Source of the DNA: Bacteroidota bacterium
GTDB lineage: Bacteria; Bacteroidota; Bacteroidia; Chitinophagales; Chitinophagaceae
Direction: 5' to 3'
Assembly: GCA_018267575.1 (NCBI GenBank)
Contig: JAFDYF010000056.1
Location: forward strand, 1 to 64,000
Length of the DNA: 64,000 nucleotides
A model generated the notes under the pieces. It made no database searches. It was not told where the DNA came from and worked only from the letters and a program-made list of their open reading frames with translations. Below, piece after piece: positions 11,309-19,204 of this stretch (position 1 is its first letter; every line of letters starts with the position of its first letter). The translations under genes were made by a program, and so were the position numbers.

Positions 11309-11818
11309 ATGAAATCACTTTTTGTTTTTTGTGCTATTTTAATCGGATCGGCTTCCATCAACAAGGCATCCGCACAGATCAGTTTTGGCATTAATGTTAA
11401 TGTGCAGCCATCTTGGGGACCTACCGGTTATGATCATGTAGAATATTATTATATACCGGATATACATTGTTATTATTATGTCCCTTCACATCAGTTCATC
11501 TATCAGCGGGGCAGGCATTGGGCATTTTCCAATGAATTGCCTCCTCAATACCGCGGCTTTGATTTATACCACAGTTATAAAGTGGTAATGAATGACCCAC
11601 AGCCTTATTTGCATTATAGAGATGATGAAGCTCAATACGGTCATTTTAGGGGCGGGCCCAATGGGCAAGAATTTATCCGCGATAATCATGATGGTCGCTA
11701 TCGGGATCATTGGCATGACCAACATGAGGCCGATGAAGAATGGAGGCATCAGGAACAGGGCAACGGTCATCGTGGCAGGGGAAACGGCAACGACCATCGT
11801 GACGGGGGGGATCATTGA
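11309..11818 (+). CDS. Small secreted protein, Tyr- and His-rich, unknown function
   Basis: The 169-residue product starts with a signal peptide (cleavage near ASAQ, residue 23). The mature part contains a Tyr-rich block with EYYYIPDIHCYYYVP and YQRGRHWAFSNELPPQYRGFD, which resembles small Bacteroidota exported proteins of unknown function. The last 60 residues are dominated by His, Asp, Gly, Arg and Glu, which could bind metal ions, though this is only inferred from composition. It is monocistronic, followed by its own terminator. Confidence 0.8.
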   Translation: MKSLFVFCAILIGSASINKASAQISFGINVNVQPSWGPTGYDHVEYYYIPDIHCYYYVPSHQFIYQRGRHWAFSNELPPQYRGFDLYHSYKVVMNDPQPYLHYRDDEAQYGHFRGGPNGQEFIRDNHDGRYRDHWHDQHEADEEWRHQEQGNGHRGRGNGNDHRDGGDH

Positions 11819-11849
11819 TTTAAAGAAGAATCCTATTTATTAAAATAGA

Positions 11850-11883
11850 GGGATGGTGCTCATTAGGGCCTCATCCCTTTTTT
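11850..11883 (+). terminator. Intrinsic terminator of the small secreted protein gene
   Basis: GGGATG (11850-11855) pairs with CATCCC (11872-11877), followed directly by a T-run to 11883. It sits 32 bp after the stop codon. Confidence 0.75.
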
Positions 11884-11985
11884 AATTTATGAATTGCCTA
11901 TTTTTTGCAGCATTTCTGCCCCATTTTTCCTTTACGTATTGATAGGCTTTTTTTTCATAATCGGTTTATTGGTTAATGGAAATGG

Positions 11986-12035
11986 CCAGACCGGGACCGT
12001 CAGGCCAAGCGGCTCCTCTGACTATCCCGGTCTGG
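11986..12035. repeat. Two-stage inverted repeat (REP-like hairpin)
   Basis: The outer stem CCAGACCGGGA (11986-11996) pairs with TCCCGGTCTGG (12025-12035). An inner stem GTCAG/CTGAC lies inside, separated by 2-nt bulges on each side. It is GC-rich in an AT-rich gap and lacks a T-run. It lies 26 bp downstream of the stop of the M56-amidase gene. It could stabilise the 3' end of that transcript or be a dispersed palindromic element. Confidence 0.7.
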
Positions 12036-12060
12036 CGGATAAGTTAATAATTCAAAAGGT

Positions 12061-14196
12061 TTATTTATCCAACTTGTAAACAAGTGGCTGGATTTTATAC
12101 GAGATCACTTTTCTACCATTTTGAACTGCTGGTATCCAATGGCCGCTATTCTTGATTACGCTGATAGTTTCATCATCCAATATTTTATTAGCACTTTTTA
12201 TGATTTGAATGTTCGAAACAACCCCGTTGGTATCGATAATAAACTTTGATACTACCGTACCTTGGATTTCTTTGTTGATGGCTTCATCTGGGTATTTGAA
12301 ATTGGTATTTAAATATTTGATCCAGCCCGCTTGCCCACCTGGATATTCTGCTTCGATTTCTACTTTAGTGAAAATGGCTTTGGCGTTATTGGAATTTGTT
12401 GAAATGTCATTTGTAGGTTTCTTGCTTAGGATTGTAATCAATGTCGACCCATCTTTCTTTGTCAAATAGAATACATGATCATTATAAGTTACTTCATCAA
12501 TCTCATTTTTATCAATTACTGTGGGCTTGCTATCAGTAAAGTAACCTTCTCTTTTTATTTCAGTGCTAGTATTGTCTTTATACTTAATTACTACCGCTGA
12601 ATTACTAATCTCAACGCTGTTGATTTTATTTCCTGAAATCTTAGTGTATCCAGATGTATCGATTGATTGTTTTGTACTTTCTATTTTGTTCGTATTTTCT
12701 AGATTGCTACTTGCATACTTCACCACACCTTCCAATATATCCCTGGCTATCTTTTCCTGGTTTTTGGGATCGCTAATAAAAGCAAGATCTTCTTTATTGC
12801 TGATATAGCCACATTCAACCATTACAGCTGGCGTTTTGGTCTCTTTTAAAACGAGTATACCTTCATCTCTTTGCTTTAGGTCTGGCGAAATGGAATAAGT
12901 GTTCTTAATGGCATTGGTCAAAGCCGATCCTAAAATTTTGCTTTGTTGAAAAAAAGCATTTTTTGCTGACACATAAATTTCAAACCCATTTTTCGCGGGA
13001 TCAGCAACATCTGAATTTGCATGGATTGAGATAAACATATCCGGGTTGCTACCATCGGCAATCTTGACCCGATTTTGCAAATCTTCCTTTAGCGAGCTGG
13101 CATTTCCCACGGTCTCATCTTTGTCCCTGGTCAATATTACATTGACATTATACTCTTTGCTAAGTTTCTGGATTTGCTTGGAGATGGCTAGGTTGAGTTC
13201 TTTCTCTGAAGCACCATCAATTCCTTGACCGCCTTCAAAATCCCCTCCATGCCCAGGATCAATGATCACGGTAATGGGTTTATTGGTAGGCAATGGATTT
13301 GTTTTCATGTTCTTGAGCTTTAATCCAAATGCACAAAAAAGCAAAAACATCAAGGGCAAGGCCATCAGCCGGCTGATATAGCCGAAGCGTGAATTTTTTA
13401 ATTGGGTAATCATAGCAATCCTCCTTTTTATTTGATTATGGAAAAATGGGTTGATAAGGTTTATCTGTTTTTGGTTGTAAGACTGCCAGGCCAATAATTC
13501 CGCATAGTCATATTTATTCGTTTCGGCAGCAGCATATTGGTCAGCAAGAAACTCATGAACTGTTTTTATTTCTTTTTTAACGAGGTGGAAAAAGGGATTG
13601 AACCAAAATAAAGTGCCCACTAATTCCATAAACAGTATATCTGTGGAATGTTTTTGTTTTACATGGTAAAGCTCATGTCGGAATATTTGAGAACCCGCTT
13701 TGCTGTCAATATTGATCTGGCGGTTCCAGAAAATATGGTTCAAAAATGAAAACGGGGTACTGGGTTCGGTGGTCTCATAAAATTTGATCTCATTGATTTT
13801 TTGATAATCATATTTTCGGGCAAGTTGAACAACATCAAAAACCGATTTAAAAATACCACCTAGTAAAATGAGACCAATGGTTGTATAAATGCCCCAAGCA
13901 ATATTTTGCCAGGAAAACCATGTACTGAACCAAGATTTTTGGGCAGTCAGCACCACGGCCTCTTCCCAATTACCACTTACCACCCTTAAGATTTGTACAC
14001 CATTGCCATCTCCCTGACTAAAAAAATTGGGTAAGGGTATCTTCATCAAGGGTATGAGGATGGAAAGGATGGGAATGCTTAAGAGGTAAAATCGGTTGTA
14101 ATGATGGAATTTCTCGTTCCGGAGAAAGCCCCAATAATAGCTATAGAGCACCGCCGAAACAACGATTGTTTTGGAAAGAAAAAGGACAAGGTTCAT
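12061..14196 (-). CDS. BlaR1-like M56 membrane peptidase fused to N-acetylmuramoyl-L-alanine amidase and TonB C-terminal domain
   Basis: The product has 711 residues and three domains. Residues 1-294 form the BlaR1/MecR1 membrane module: segments at about 4-22, 36-56 and 98-118, a cytoplasmic M56 domain with HELYH (174-178) and a downstream Glu in HEFLAD (214-219), then a fourth segment at 276-294. Residues about 306-495 are an Amidase_3 domain: DPGHGG with His315, SEKE (330-333), HAN with His392, and VECGY with catalytic Glu461. Residues about 615-709 match the TonB C-terminal fold (YPGGQAGWIKYLN to GHWIPAVQNGRKV). By analogy with BlaR1 the amidase is periplasmic, where a penicillin-binding sensor normally sits. 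The gene overlaps the BlaI-like gene by 4 bp. A role in sensing cell-wall fragments is inference. Confidence 0.9.
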   Translation of the reverse strand: MNLVLFLSKTIVVSAVLYSYYWGFLRNEKFHHYNRFYLLSIPILSILIPLMKIPLPNFFSQGDGNGVQILRVVSGNWEEAVVLTAQKSWFSTWFSWQNIAWGIYTTIGLILLGGIFKSVFDVVQLARKYDYQKINEIKFYETTEPSTPFSFLNHIFWNRQINIDSKAGSQIFRHELYHVKQKHSTDILFMELVGTLFWFNPFFHLVKKEIKTVHEFLADQYAAAETNKYDYAELLAWQSYNQKQINLINPFFHNQIKRRIAMITQLKNSRFGYISRLMALPLMFLLFCAFGLKLKNMKTNPLPTNKPITVIIDPGHGGDFEGGQGIDGASEKELNLAISKQIQKLSKEYNVNVILTRDKDETVGNASSLKEDLQNRVKIADGSNPDMFISIHANSDVADPAKNGFEIYVSAKNAFFQQSKILGSALTNAIKNTYSISPDLKQRDEGILVLKETKTPAVMVECGYISNKEDLAFISDPKNQEKIARDILEGVVKYASSNLENTNKIESTKQSIDTSGYTKISGNKINSVEISNSAVVIKYKDNTSTEIKREGYFTDSKPTVIDKNEIDEVTYNDHVFYLTKKDGSTLITILSKKPTNDISTNSNNAKAIFTKVEIEAEYPGGQAGWIKYLNTNFKYPDEAINKEIQGTVVSKFIIDTNGVVSNIQIIKSANKILDDETISVIKNSGHWIPAVQNGRKVISYKIQPLVYKLDK

Positions 14197-14567
14197 GGTT
14201 CTTGGTTTTTGGATGATTTGATTTGCTCCAGCAGTGCTTCCAGTTCCTGCTGGCTTATTTTTTTGTCGTTCACAAATTGTGATACCAACTTGGCAGGCGA
14301 TCCTTCAAAATAGCCTTTCAGCAATTGACTAATGCTTTTTTTGCCATAATCGGCCTTATTGATCTTGGGTCGGTAAAGGTTGTTCCGTCCCTGCAATTCA
14401 AAATCCACATAGCCTTTCTCAATCAGGATCTTCAAAATGGTGGCCACGGTATTGGAATGCGGTTTGGGCTCGGGCATGCCTTCGATAATATCTTTTAAAA
14501 AACCCTTGCCCGATTTCCAAAGCGATTGCATTACCTGTTCCTCTGCCTTTGTAAGTTGTTTCGACAT
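14193..14567 (-). CDS. BlaI/MecI/CopY-family transcriptional repressor
   Basis: The 124-residue product has the family's winged-helix N-terminus (LTKAEEQVMQSLW, then VATILKILIEKGYVDFE, then YRPKI) and a C-terminal dimerisation helix pair (QLLKGYFEGSPAKLVSQFV). In the classical system, BlaI binds dyad operators as a dimer and is cleaved when the M56 partner is activated. Here the partner gene overlaps its stop by 4 bp, so the two are translationally coupled. Two palindromes lie at its own promoter and start codon. No beta-lactamase gene is nearby, so the target genes are unknown. Confidence 0.92.
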   Translation of the reverse strand: MSKQLTKAEEQVMQSLWKSGKGFLKDIIEGMPEPKPHSNTVATILKILIEKGYVDFELQGRNNLYRPKINKADYGKKSISQLLKGYFEGSPAKLVSQFVNDKKISQQELEALLEQIKSSKNQEP

Positions 14568-14583
14568 AACTAAATTTTTAGTT
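14568..14583. promoter_or_regulatory. Palindromic operator O1 at the start codon of the BlaI-like gene
   Basis: AACTAAATTTTTAGTT has 7-bp arms (14568-14574 and 14577-14583) around TT. It abuts the initiation codon at 14565-14567. A repressor bound here would block the expected transcription start. Its centre is 31 bp from that of the second palindrome. Confidence 0.7.
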
Positions 14584-14589
14584 GTAGAA

Positions 14590-14619
14590 CAAATCTATAA
14601 CTATTTTTTTAGTTATCAA
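14590..14619 (-). promoter_or_regulatory. Promoter of the BlaI-like/M56-amidase operon
   Basis: On the minus strand, TTG of the -33 box (14617-14619, within TTTG) is followed after 19 bp by TAGATTTG (14590-14597), an exact Bacteroidota -7 box. Transcription should start near 14583, giving a leader of about 15 nt. Confidence 0.75.
14597..14616. promoter_or_regulatory. Palindromic operator O2 filling the promoter spacer
   Basis: ATAACTA (14597-14603) and TAGTTAT (14610-14616) form a palindrome around six T. It occupies the 19-bp spacer between the -33 and -7 boxes and shares the AACTA/TAGTT core with the palindrome at 14568-14583. Binding by the BlaI-like dimer is inferred. Confidence 0.7.
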
Positions 14620-14962
14620 ATATTTTATGATTTTTTTTATGATTGTTTAAAACTATTAGGGAGGCATGCTGTTCTATACATATTGAAAGGTCAAAGTCAA
14701 CAGGGTGCTGGATTGTAGGAGGATTTGGGGCTTTTGCTGCAAACGTTTGCGCTGATTTGATGGCTTAAGGATTTAAAGAAACAATGTTTATTTTTTTCAC
14801 AAAAGCTATGAACTTCCAGATTTGCGACCTATTTTTGTCTATAGTTCTGGACGGAACAAGCATAAATAACATCTTTTTGCCCATTCCCTGAACTCCCGCA
14901 CCTTTTAATCTGTTGATTTTGTACCCGACAAACATTCATTTTGTCAACTTTTATTATTTAAT
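14620..14962. other. Intergenic region upstream of rpoD
   Basis: About 340 bp without a supported gene. A weak plus-strand promoter candidate for rpoD is TTG (14913-14915), 20 bp before TCATTTTG (14936-14943), which differs from TAnnTTTG at one position. I see no further palindrome or RNA gene. Confidence 0.35.
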
Positions 14963-15820
14963 ATGAGGCAACTTAAAATTGCGACCCAGATTACCAACCG
15001 TGATTCACAGGCGGTTGAAAAGTATTTGCAGGAAATTTCTAAGATTTCAATGATTACTCCCGAGGAGGAGACTGTTCTGGCTCAGCGCATTAAAATGAGC
15101 GACCAGCGGGCATTGGATAAACTGGTGCAAGCCAACCTGCGCTTTGTGGTTTCTGTTGCAAAGCAGTATCAACATCAGGGTTTATCTCTTAGCGATCTTA
15201 TTAACGAGGGCAACCTCGGCCTTATTAAAGCGGCCCAGCGTTTCGATGAAACCAAAGGCTTCAAGTTCATCTCTTATGCAGTTTGGTGGATCCGTCAGTC
15301 TATTTTACAGGCTTTGGCTGAACAAGGAAGATTGGTTCGCCTGCCACAAAACAAGATTGGCACCTACAACAAAGCAAACAAAGCCTACATGGCTTTTGAG
15401 CAGGAGCATGAACGTGAACCAAGTACCGAAGAGTTGGCCGAATTGCTTGAAATGAGCGAGACCGAGATCAATAATATTTTCCAAAGCAATACCCGCCATA
15501 GCTCGCTGGATGCACCTGTGCACGAAGCTGAAGATGTGGCGATGGGTGATTTGCTGGAAGGTGGTGATGATACCGATGATGATGTGATGAAAGACTCTTT
15601 GCGTGCTGAAATCCGCCGGGTATTGAAGTCATTGAGCCCACGCGAAGCTGAAATCGTAAATGCTTATTTTGGATTGGATGGCGAGAACGGGGTTACCATT
15701 GAGCAGATCGGTATGAAATACGATCTTACCAAAGAGCGTATCCGCCAGATCAAAGAAAGGGCTATTAAGCGTTTGCAAAAAGCACGCTATAGCAATGCCC
15801 TGAAAGCATATTTGGGATAA
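14963..15820 (+). CDS. rpoD: RNA polymerase primary sigma factor
   Basis: The product is a 285-residue sigma-70 without the long N-terminal region 1.1, as is usual for the Bacteroidota primary factor. Region 1.2 is YLQEISKISMITPEEE; region 2 has ANLRFVVSVAKQYQ, LIKAAQRFDETKGFKFISYA and WWIRQSILQAL; region 3 follows; region 4 has LSPREAEIVNAYFG and LTKERIRQIKERAIKRL, the -35 binding helix-turn-helix. This factor should read the TTTG/TAnnTTTG promoters listed here. A terminator follows 26 bp after the stop. Confidence 0.96.
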   Translation: MRQLKIATQITNRDSQAVEKYLQEISKISMITPEEETVLAQRIKMSDQRALDKLVQANLRFVVSVAKQYQHQGLSLSDLINEGNLGLIKAAQRFDETKGFKFISYAVWWIRQSILQALAEQGRLVRLPQNKIGTYNKANKAYMAFEQEHEREPSTEELAELLEMSETEINNIFQSNTRHSSLDAPVHEAEDVAMGDLLEGGDDTDDDVMKDSLRAEIRRVLKSLSPREAEIVNAYFGLDGENGVTIEQIGMKYDLTKERIRQIKERAIKRLQKARYSNALKAYLG

Positions 15821-15846
15821 ACTCACAAAATCTCCTATAAATTATA

Positions 15847-15875
15847 GCCCCGACAGTTTTGTCGGGGCATTTTTT
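15847..15875 (+). terminator. Intrinsic terminator of rpoD
   Basis: GCCCCGACA (15847-15855) and TGTCGGGGC (15860-15868) form a perfect 9-bp stem with loop GTTT, followed by an A and a seven-T run. Confidence 0.95.
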
Positions 15876-16013
15876 TCCTTGCCAACTGAAGACGATTAGG
15901 TTATTAGAGGGAAATGGAAGATTTAAAAATTAACCTTTCCTCCCAAAATGCGTATATACATTCAAGTTTGATAGCTATACGGGGTTGAAGCTGACCTAAG
16001 TCAGATAAACGAC

Positions 16014-16043
16014 TTTGGATTTGCTGTTTTCCATTTATTTTTG
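16014..16043 (+). promoter_or_regulatory. trxB promoter, full Bacteroidota consensus
   Basis: TTTG (16014-16017), an 18-bp spacer and TATTTTTG (16036-16043) match both boxes exactly. Transcription should begin near 16050, giving a leader of about 45 nt. The TTG at 16041 that opens the longest frame lies inside the -7 box and cannot be the start codon. Confidence 0.8.
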
Positions 16044-16094
16044 TCAGCTTTTAGTTTATATACTAATCTTATTTTTACAATTAAACATTTTGCG

Positions 16095-17042
16095 ATGGCA
16101 GATAATTCGACAGAAAAAGTTCATTGTCTCATTATAGGTTCTGGCCCTGCAGGCTATACTGCTGCTATTTATGCCGCTAGGGCAAATATGAAGCCCGTAT
16201 TGTACCAAGGCATCCAGCCTGGTGGTCAATTGACCATTACTACCGAAGTGGAGAATTATCCTGGTTACCCTACTGGCATTCAAGGACCAGAGATGATGGT
16301 GGATTTTGAAAAGCAGGCTAATAGAATGGGTGCTGATATCAGGTTTGGGTTGGCCACCAAAGTGGATTTTTCCAAACAGCCCTATCAGGTTTGGATTGAT
16401 GAGGAAAAATTAATTGAAGCAGATGCCGTGATTATTGCCACAGGTGCATCAGCAAAATGGTTGGGGCTGGAAAGCGAACAGCGGTTGAATGGTTATGGCG
16501 TGAGTGCCTGTGCTGTTTGCGATGGCTTTTTCTTTAAGGGAAAGGAAGTGGCAATTGTGGGGGCCGGCGATACGGCTGCTGAAGAAGCTTTATACCTTTC
16601 CAAGCTTTGCACAACCGTACATATGCTGGTGCGCAAGGGCCAGATGCGTGCGTCTAAAATTATGCAGGACCGGGTTTTGAGCACCCCCAATATAAAAATG
16701 TATTTCAACAGTGAAACAGATGAAGTATTGGGTGAAAACAAAGTGGAGGCACTGCGGATAAAAAACAATCAGACCAACGAAACGCAGACCATTCCAGTGA
16801 GTGCTTTTTTTGTGGCGATCGGTCATCAACCCAATTCTGATATTTTTAAAGAATGGATTGATTTGGATGAGGCAGGCTATATCAAAACCATACCCGGTAC
16901 ATCCAAAACCAATGTGGAAGGGGTATTTGCGGCTGGTGATGTTCAGGATAAAATTTACCGTCAAGCCGTAACCGCTGCCGGCAGTGGTTGTATGGCCGCA
17001 TTGGATGCGGAAAGATATTTATCAGCCAAGGGGCTGGCATAG
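16095..17042 (+). CDS. trxB: Thioredoxin reductase
   Basis: It transfers electrons from NADPH through FAD to thioredoxin. Visible features are the FAD-binding GSGPAGYTAA (15-24), the redox-active CAVC (139-142) and the NADPH-binding GAGDTAAEEA. VFAAGDVQD near the C-terminus is the second FAD contact. The length of 315 residues is typical. The ATG at 16095 is preferred because the longer frame would start inside the -7 promoter box. Confidence 0.96.
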   Translation: MADNSTEKVHCLIIGSGPAGYTAAIYAARANMKPVLYQGIQPGGQLTITTEVENYPGYPTGIQGPEMMVDFEKQANRMGADIRFGLATKVDFSKQPYQVWIDEEKLIEADAVIIATGASAKWLGLESEQRLNGYGVSACAVCDGFFFKGKEVAIVGAGDTAAEEALYLSKLCTTVHMLVRKGQMRASKIMQDRVLSTPNIKMYFNSETDEVLGENKVEALRIKNNQTNETQTIPVSAFFVAIGHQPNSDIFKEWIDLDEAGYIKTIPGTSKTNVEGVFAAGDVQDKIYRQAVTAAGSGCMAALDAERYLSAKGLA

Positions 17043-17049
17043 TGAGTTG

Positions 17050-17172
17050 GGTTGGGAATTGGGAATTAGGGTTCTTAGTTTGAGTTTGATTATTATTTAG
17101 CAACAATAAACCTAAGGCCTAATTACCAATTCCCAATTCCTAATTACAAATCCTCAATTCCCAATTCCAACC
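17050..17172. repeat. Inverted AATTCCC/GGGAATT repeat cluster between trxB and folB
   Basis: GGTTGGGAATTGGGAATTAG begins at 17050. Its complement appears twice downstream, in the block 17118-17140 (CCTAATTACCAATTCCC and onward) and in 17155-17172 (CAATTCCCAATTCCAACC). The words match the repeat inside ribF. CAACCAATCAACT is repeated at 17169-17197. The cluster fills nearly the whole gap and could fold into alternative hairpins. Confidence 0.75.
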
Positions 17173-17203
17173 AATCAACTTCACAACCAATCAACTGCCT
17201 CAC

Positions 17204-17557
17204 ATGCTATCGATCCAACTTCACGAACTCAAATTCTTCGCCCATCATGGCATACATCCTGAGGAGCAGCTTTTGGGAAATTCCTTTGAGCTCAATCTGG
17301 ACGTACTATATGATGAGAAAGAAGAAGGTTTCGAGGACGTTGGTGATACCATTGACTATGCGATACTATTTGAAATCGTAAAAAAGCATATGCAGGAGCC
17401 CACCCCTTTATTGGAGAAAGTATGTCAAAAGATTGTTATCGAGATAAAAAATACATTTCCCTTTGTGAGTGAAATTATTGTTTCACTAAATAAACTCAAT
17501 CCACCTATTCCAAGTTTTCAAGGAAGAGTAGGGGTGAAGATGGTTAAGAAGTTCTAA
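17204..17557 (+). CDS. folB: Dihydroneopterin aldolase
   Basis: It cleaves dihydroneopterin to hydroxymethyl-dihydropterin in folate synthesis. The 117-residue length fits the family. The N-terminal strand and loop FFAHHGIHPEEQLLGNSF is typical, followed by DTIDYAILFEIVKKHM and LLEKVCQKIVIEI. A conserved lysine occurs in the VSLNKLNPPIPSFQGRVGV segment. It is monocistronic here, with no other folate gene nearby; a terminator overlaps the end of the convergent MATE gene. Confidence 0.9.
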   Translation: MLSIQLHELKFFAHHGIHPEEQLLGNSFELNLDVLYDEKEEGFEDVGDTIDYAILFEIVKKHMQEPTPLLEKVCQKIVIEIKNTFPFVSEIIVSLNKLNPPIPSFQGRVGVKMVKKF

Positions 17558-17566
17558 GTTTTCCAA

Positions 17567-17595
17567 CTTTTCCAAAGTTCGAAACTTTGGAAAAG
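17567..17595. repeat. CTTTTCCAAAGTT inverted repeat, copy 1
   Basis: CTTTTCCAAAGTT (17567-17579) and AACTTTGGAAAAG (17583-17595) form a perfect 13-bp stem with a 3-nt loop. A near-identical copy lies at 33621-33649. There is no T-run, so it is a dispersed palindrome rather than a clear terminator. Confidence 0.8.
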
Positions 17596-17641
17596 CTCAA
17601 TATAATTATAAAAGTACAAGCGAGCGTGGCAACCGGAGCCC

Positions 17642-17675
17642 AATGATGAGGTGCTGCTGGTCTCATCATTTTTTA
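17642..17675 (+). terminator. Intrinsic terminator of folB overlapping the MATE stop codon
   Basis: AATGATGAG (17642-17650) pairs with CTCATCATT (17662-17670), followed by TTTTA. The T-run includes the complement of the MATE stop codon (17673-17675). Confidence 0.75.
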
Positions 17676-19028
17676 TATCACTTTCTTTTTCCATCTGCCA
17701 CTTCGAAGGTAGAAAAAAGCCAATGTAAAAGTGGTCATCCAATAGACATACTCCGACATCCATCCATATAAAATTGGCAGGTTAAAATAACCCAATACCA
17801 AATACACATAGATGCAATAAAAAATAATCGTGATGATCTCGATGGCCAGGTTCACATTGGTATTGCCTGTGCCTGTGACCGCATTGAGCCAGATGGTTGA
17901 GAAAGACATCATCACCAATGCTACTGAAACCACACGGATTACGGGTATGGCTGCACGTGCAAAATCCAAGTTTTGGCCGAATACGGAAAGGAAAACATGC
18001 GGAAAAAGATTTAGGAGCAAGGCCATTGTCAAAGAAAACGTCAGGCTAAGTTTGATGATCTTCATGATCAGTTCCATGACCCTTTCTTTTTTGCCCTGTC
18101 CAGTGATATTGCTTACCATGGTATTGGTGGTGGATGCAAAGGACCAAGTGAACACACCAAACAAACCGAAAATATTGCGCATGGTATTGCTGATGGCAAG
18201 GTCGCGTTCCCCATGGTGTTCCACCATGATATAGAAAAACTCCCAACTGGTGACGCTGATCACATATTGTAAAATGAGTGGGGAGGATTGGGTAATAATT
18301 AAAAAGATGTTTTTTCTATCAGGTCTTAAGGAGCCATATAACTGCAATTGACTACTGATGCCTTTTACATGGATCACTGCAAACACCACGATCATACCCG
18401 CCGCTTCGGCAACAATAGAAGCATAAGCGGCCCCATTAAAACCCAGTTGAGGCAAACCCCAGTGCCCAAATATTAGTGCATAGTCAAGGGCTATATTCAC
18501 AACGGTTTCTGCCAAGGTACCATAGATCAGGAATTTGCTTTGATTGGTACCAACCAGCAACGCATTCCGCATCTGGTACATATACAAAAAGGGCAATCCC
18601 CAGATGCGTATCCGTAAAAAACTAATGGCCTGCTCCCTTACCACCGGCGATTTAATTGAATATTGAAAAACCCATTCAGTGGAGATGTAGGTAACCGCAA
18701 TGCAGGCAAATGCCAATCCCAAACTAATGAGGATGCTTTGGGAAAATAGCTTGCCAATCTCGTCAATGCGGTTTTCACCGGCACGTCTTGCGATCAGTGC
18801 CTGCAGTCCATTGTTGAGACCTTGCCCCACCACGGCAAAAATGAGGTAGTAAACACCGGTAATGCCTGCTGTGGCCAGCGACTGTTCGTCCAAATGCCCC
18901 AGAAAGATATTATTGGTAATGAAATTTATTTGGGGAACTAAAATGGCCAGACTGATAGGCATTGCAATCTGCAAGATCTGCCTATTGGAAATCTCCACTT
19001 GATAATTGGTATTGGTTGCAGTAGCCAT
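17673..19028 (-). CDS. MATE family efflux transporter
   Basis: The product has 451 residues and about twelve hydrophobic segments in two related halves. The first segment, QIAMPISLAILVPQINFITNNIFLGHL, and the motif QGLNNGLQALIARRAGE match MATE exporters, which expel cationic drugs or metabolites in exchange for Na+ or H+. The second half begins around FLIITQSSPLILQYVISVTSWEFF. The substrate cannot be read from sequence. It is convergent with folB and divergent from DUF3822. Confidence 0.9.
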   Translation of the reverse strand: MATATNTNYQVEISNRQILQIAMPISLAILVPQINFITNNIFLGHLDEQSLATAGITGVYYLIFAVVGQGLNNGLQALIARRAGENRIDEIGKLFSQSILISLGLAFACIAVTYISTEWVFQYSIKSPVVREQAISFLRIRIWGLPFLYMYQMRNALLVGTNQSKFLIYGTLAETVVNIALDYALIFGHWGLPQLGFNGAAYASIVAEAAGMIVVFAVIHVKGISSQLQLYGSLRPDRKNIFLIITQSSPLILQYVISVTSWEFFYIMVEHHGERDLAISNTMRNIFGLFGVFTWSFASTTNTMVSNITGQGKKERVMELIMKIIKLSLTFSLTMALLLNLFPHVFLSVFGQNLDFARAAIPVIRVVSVALVMMSFSTIWLNAVTGTGNTNVNLAIEIITIIFYCIYVYLVLGYFNLPILYGWMSEYVYWMTTFTLAFFYLRSGRWKKKVI

Positions 19029-19204
19029 TGGTTCAAAAGGAATGCAATGTACATCAATGAAATTGTTCCCTAAAAAATTGGAGGACTAAACTAACTAATG
19101 GATGTTAGGTGTTTGTAGCTTCCTGTTTTTTTGGTAAAATAGATGCTGCAGCGAAAGCTCAAATACGAATCGACTAATTTGTAGTATTATTGCGGCTGGT
19201 TTTT

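Noticed and set aside
14596..14640. TACA/TGTA-type BlaI operator
   Set aside because: I looked for the Firmicutes-type motif and did not find it; the palindromes here have a different core, AACTA/TAGTT.
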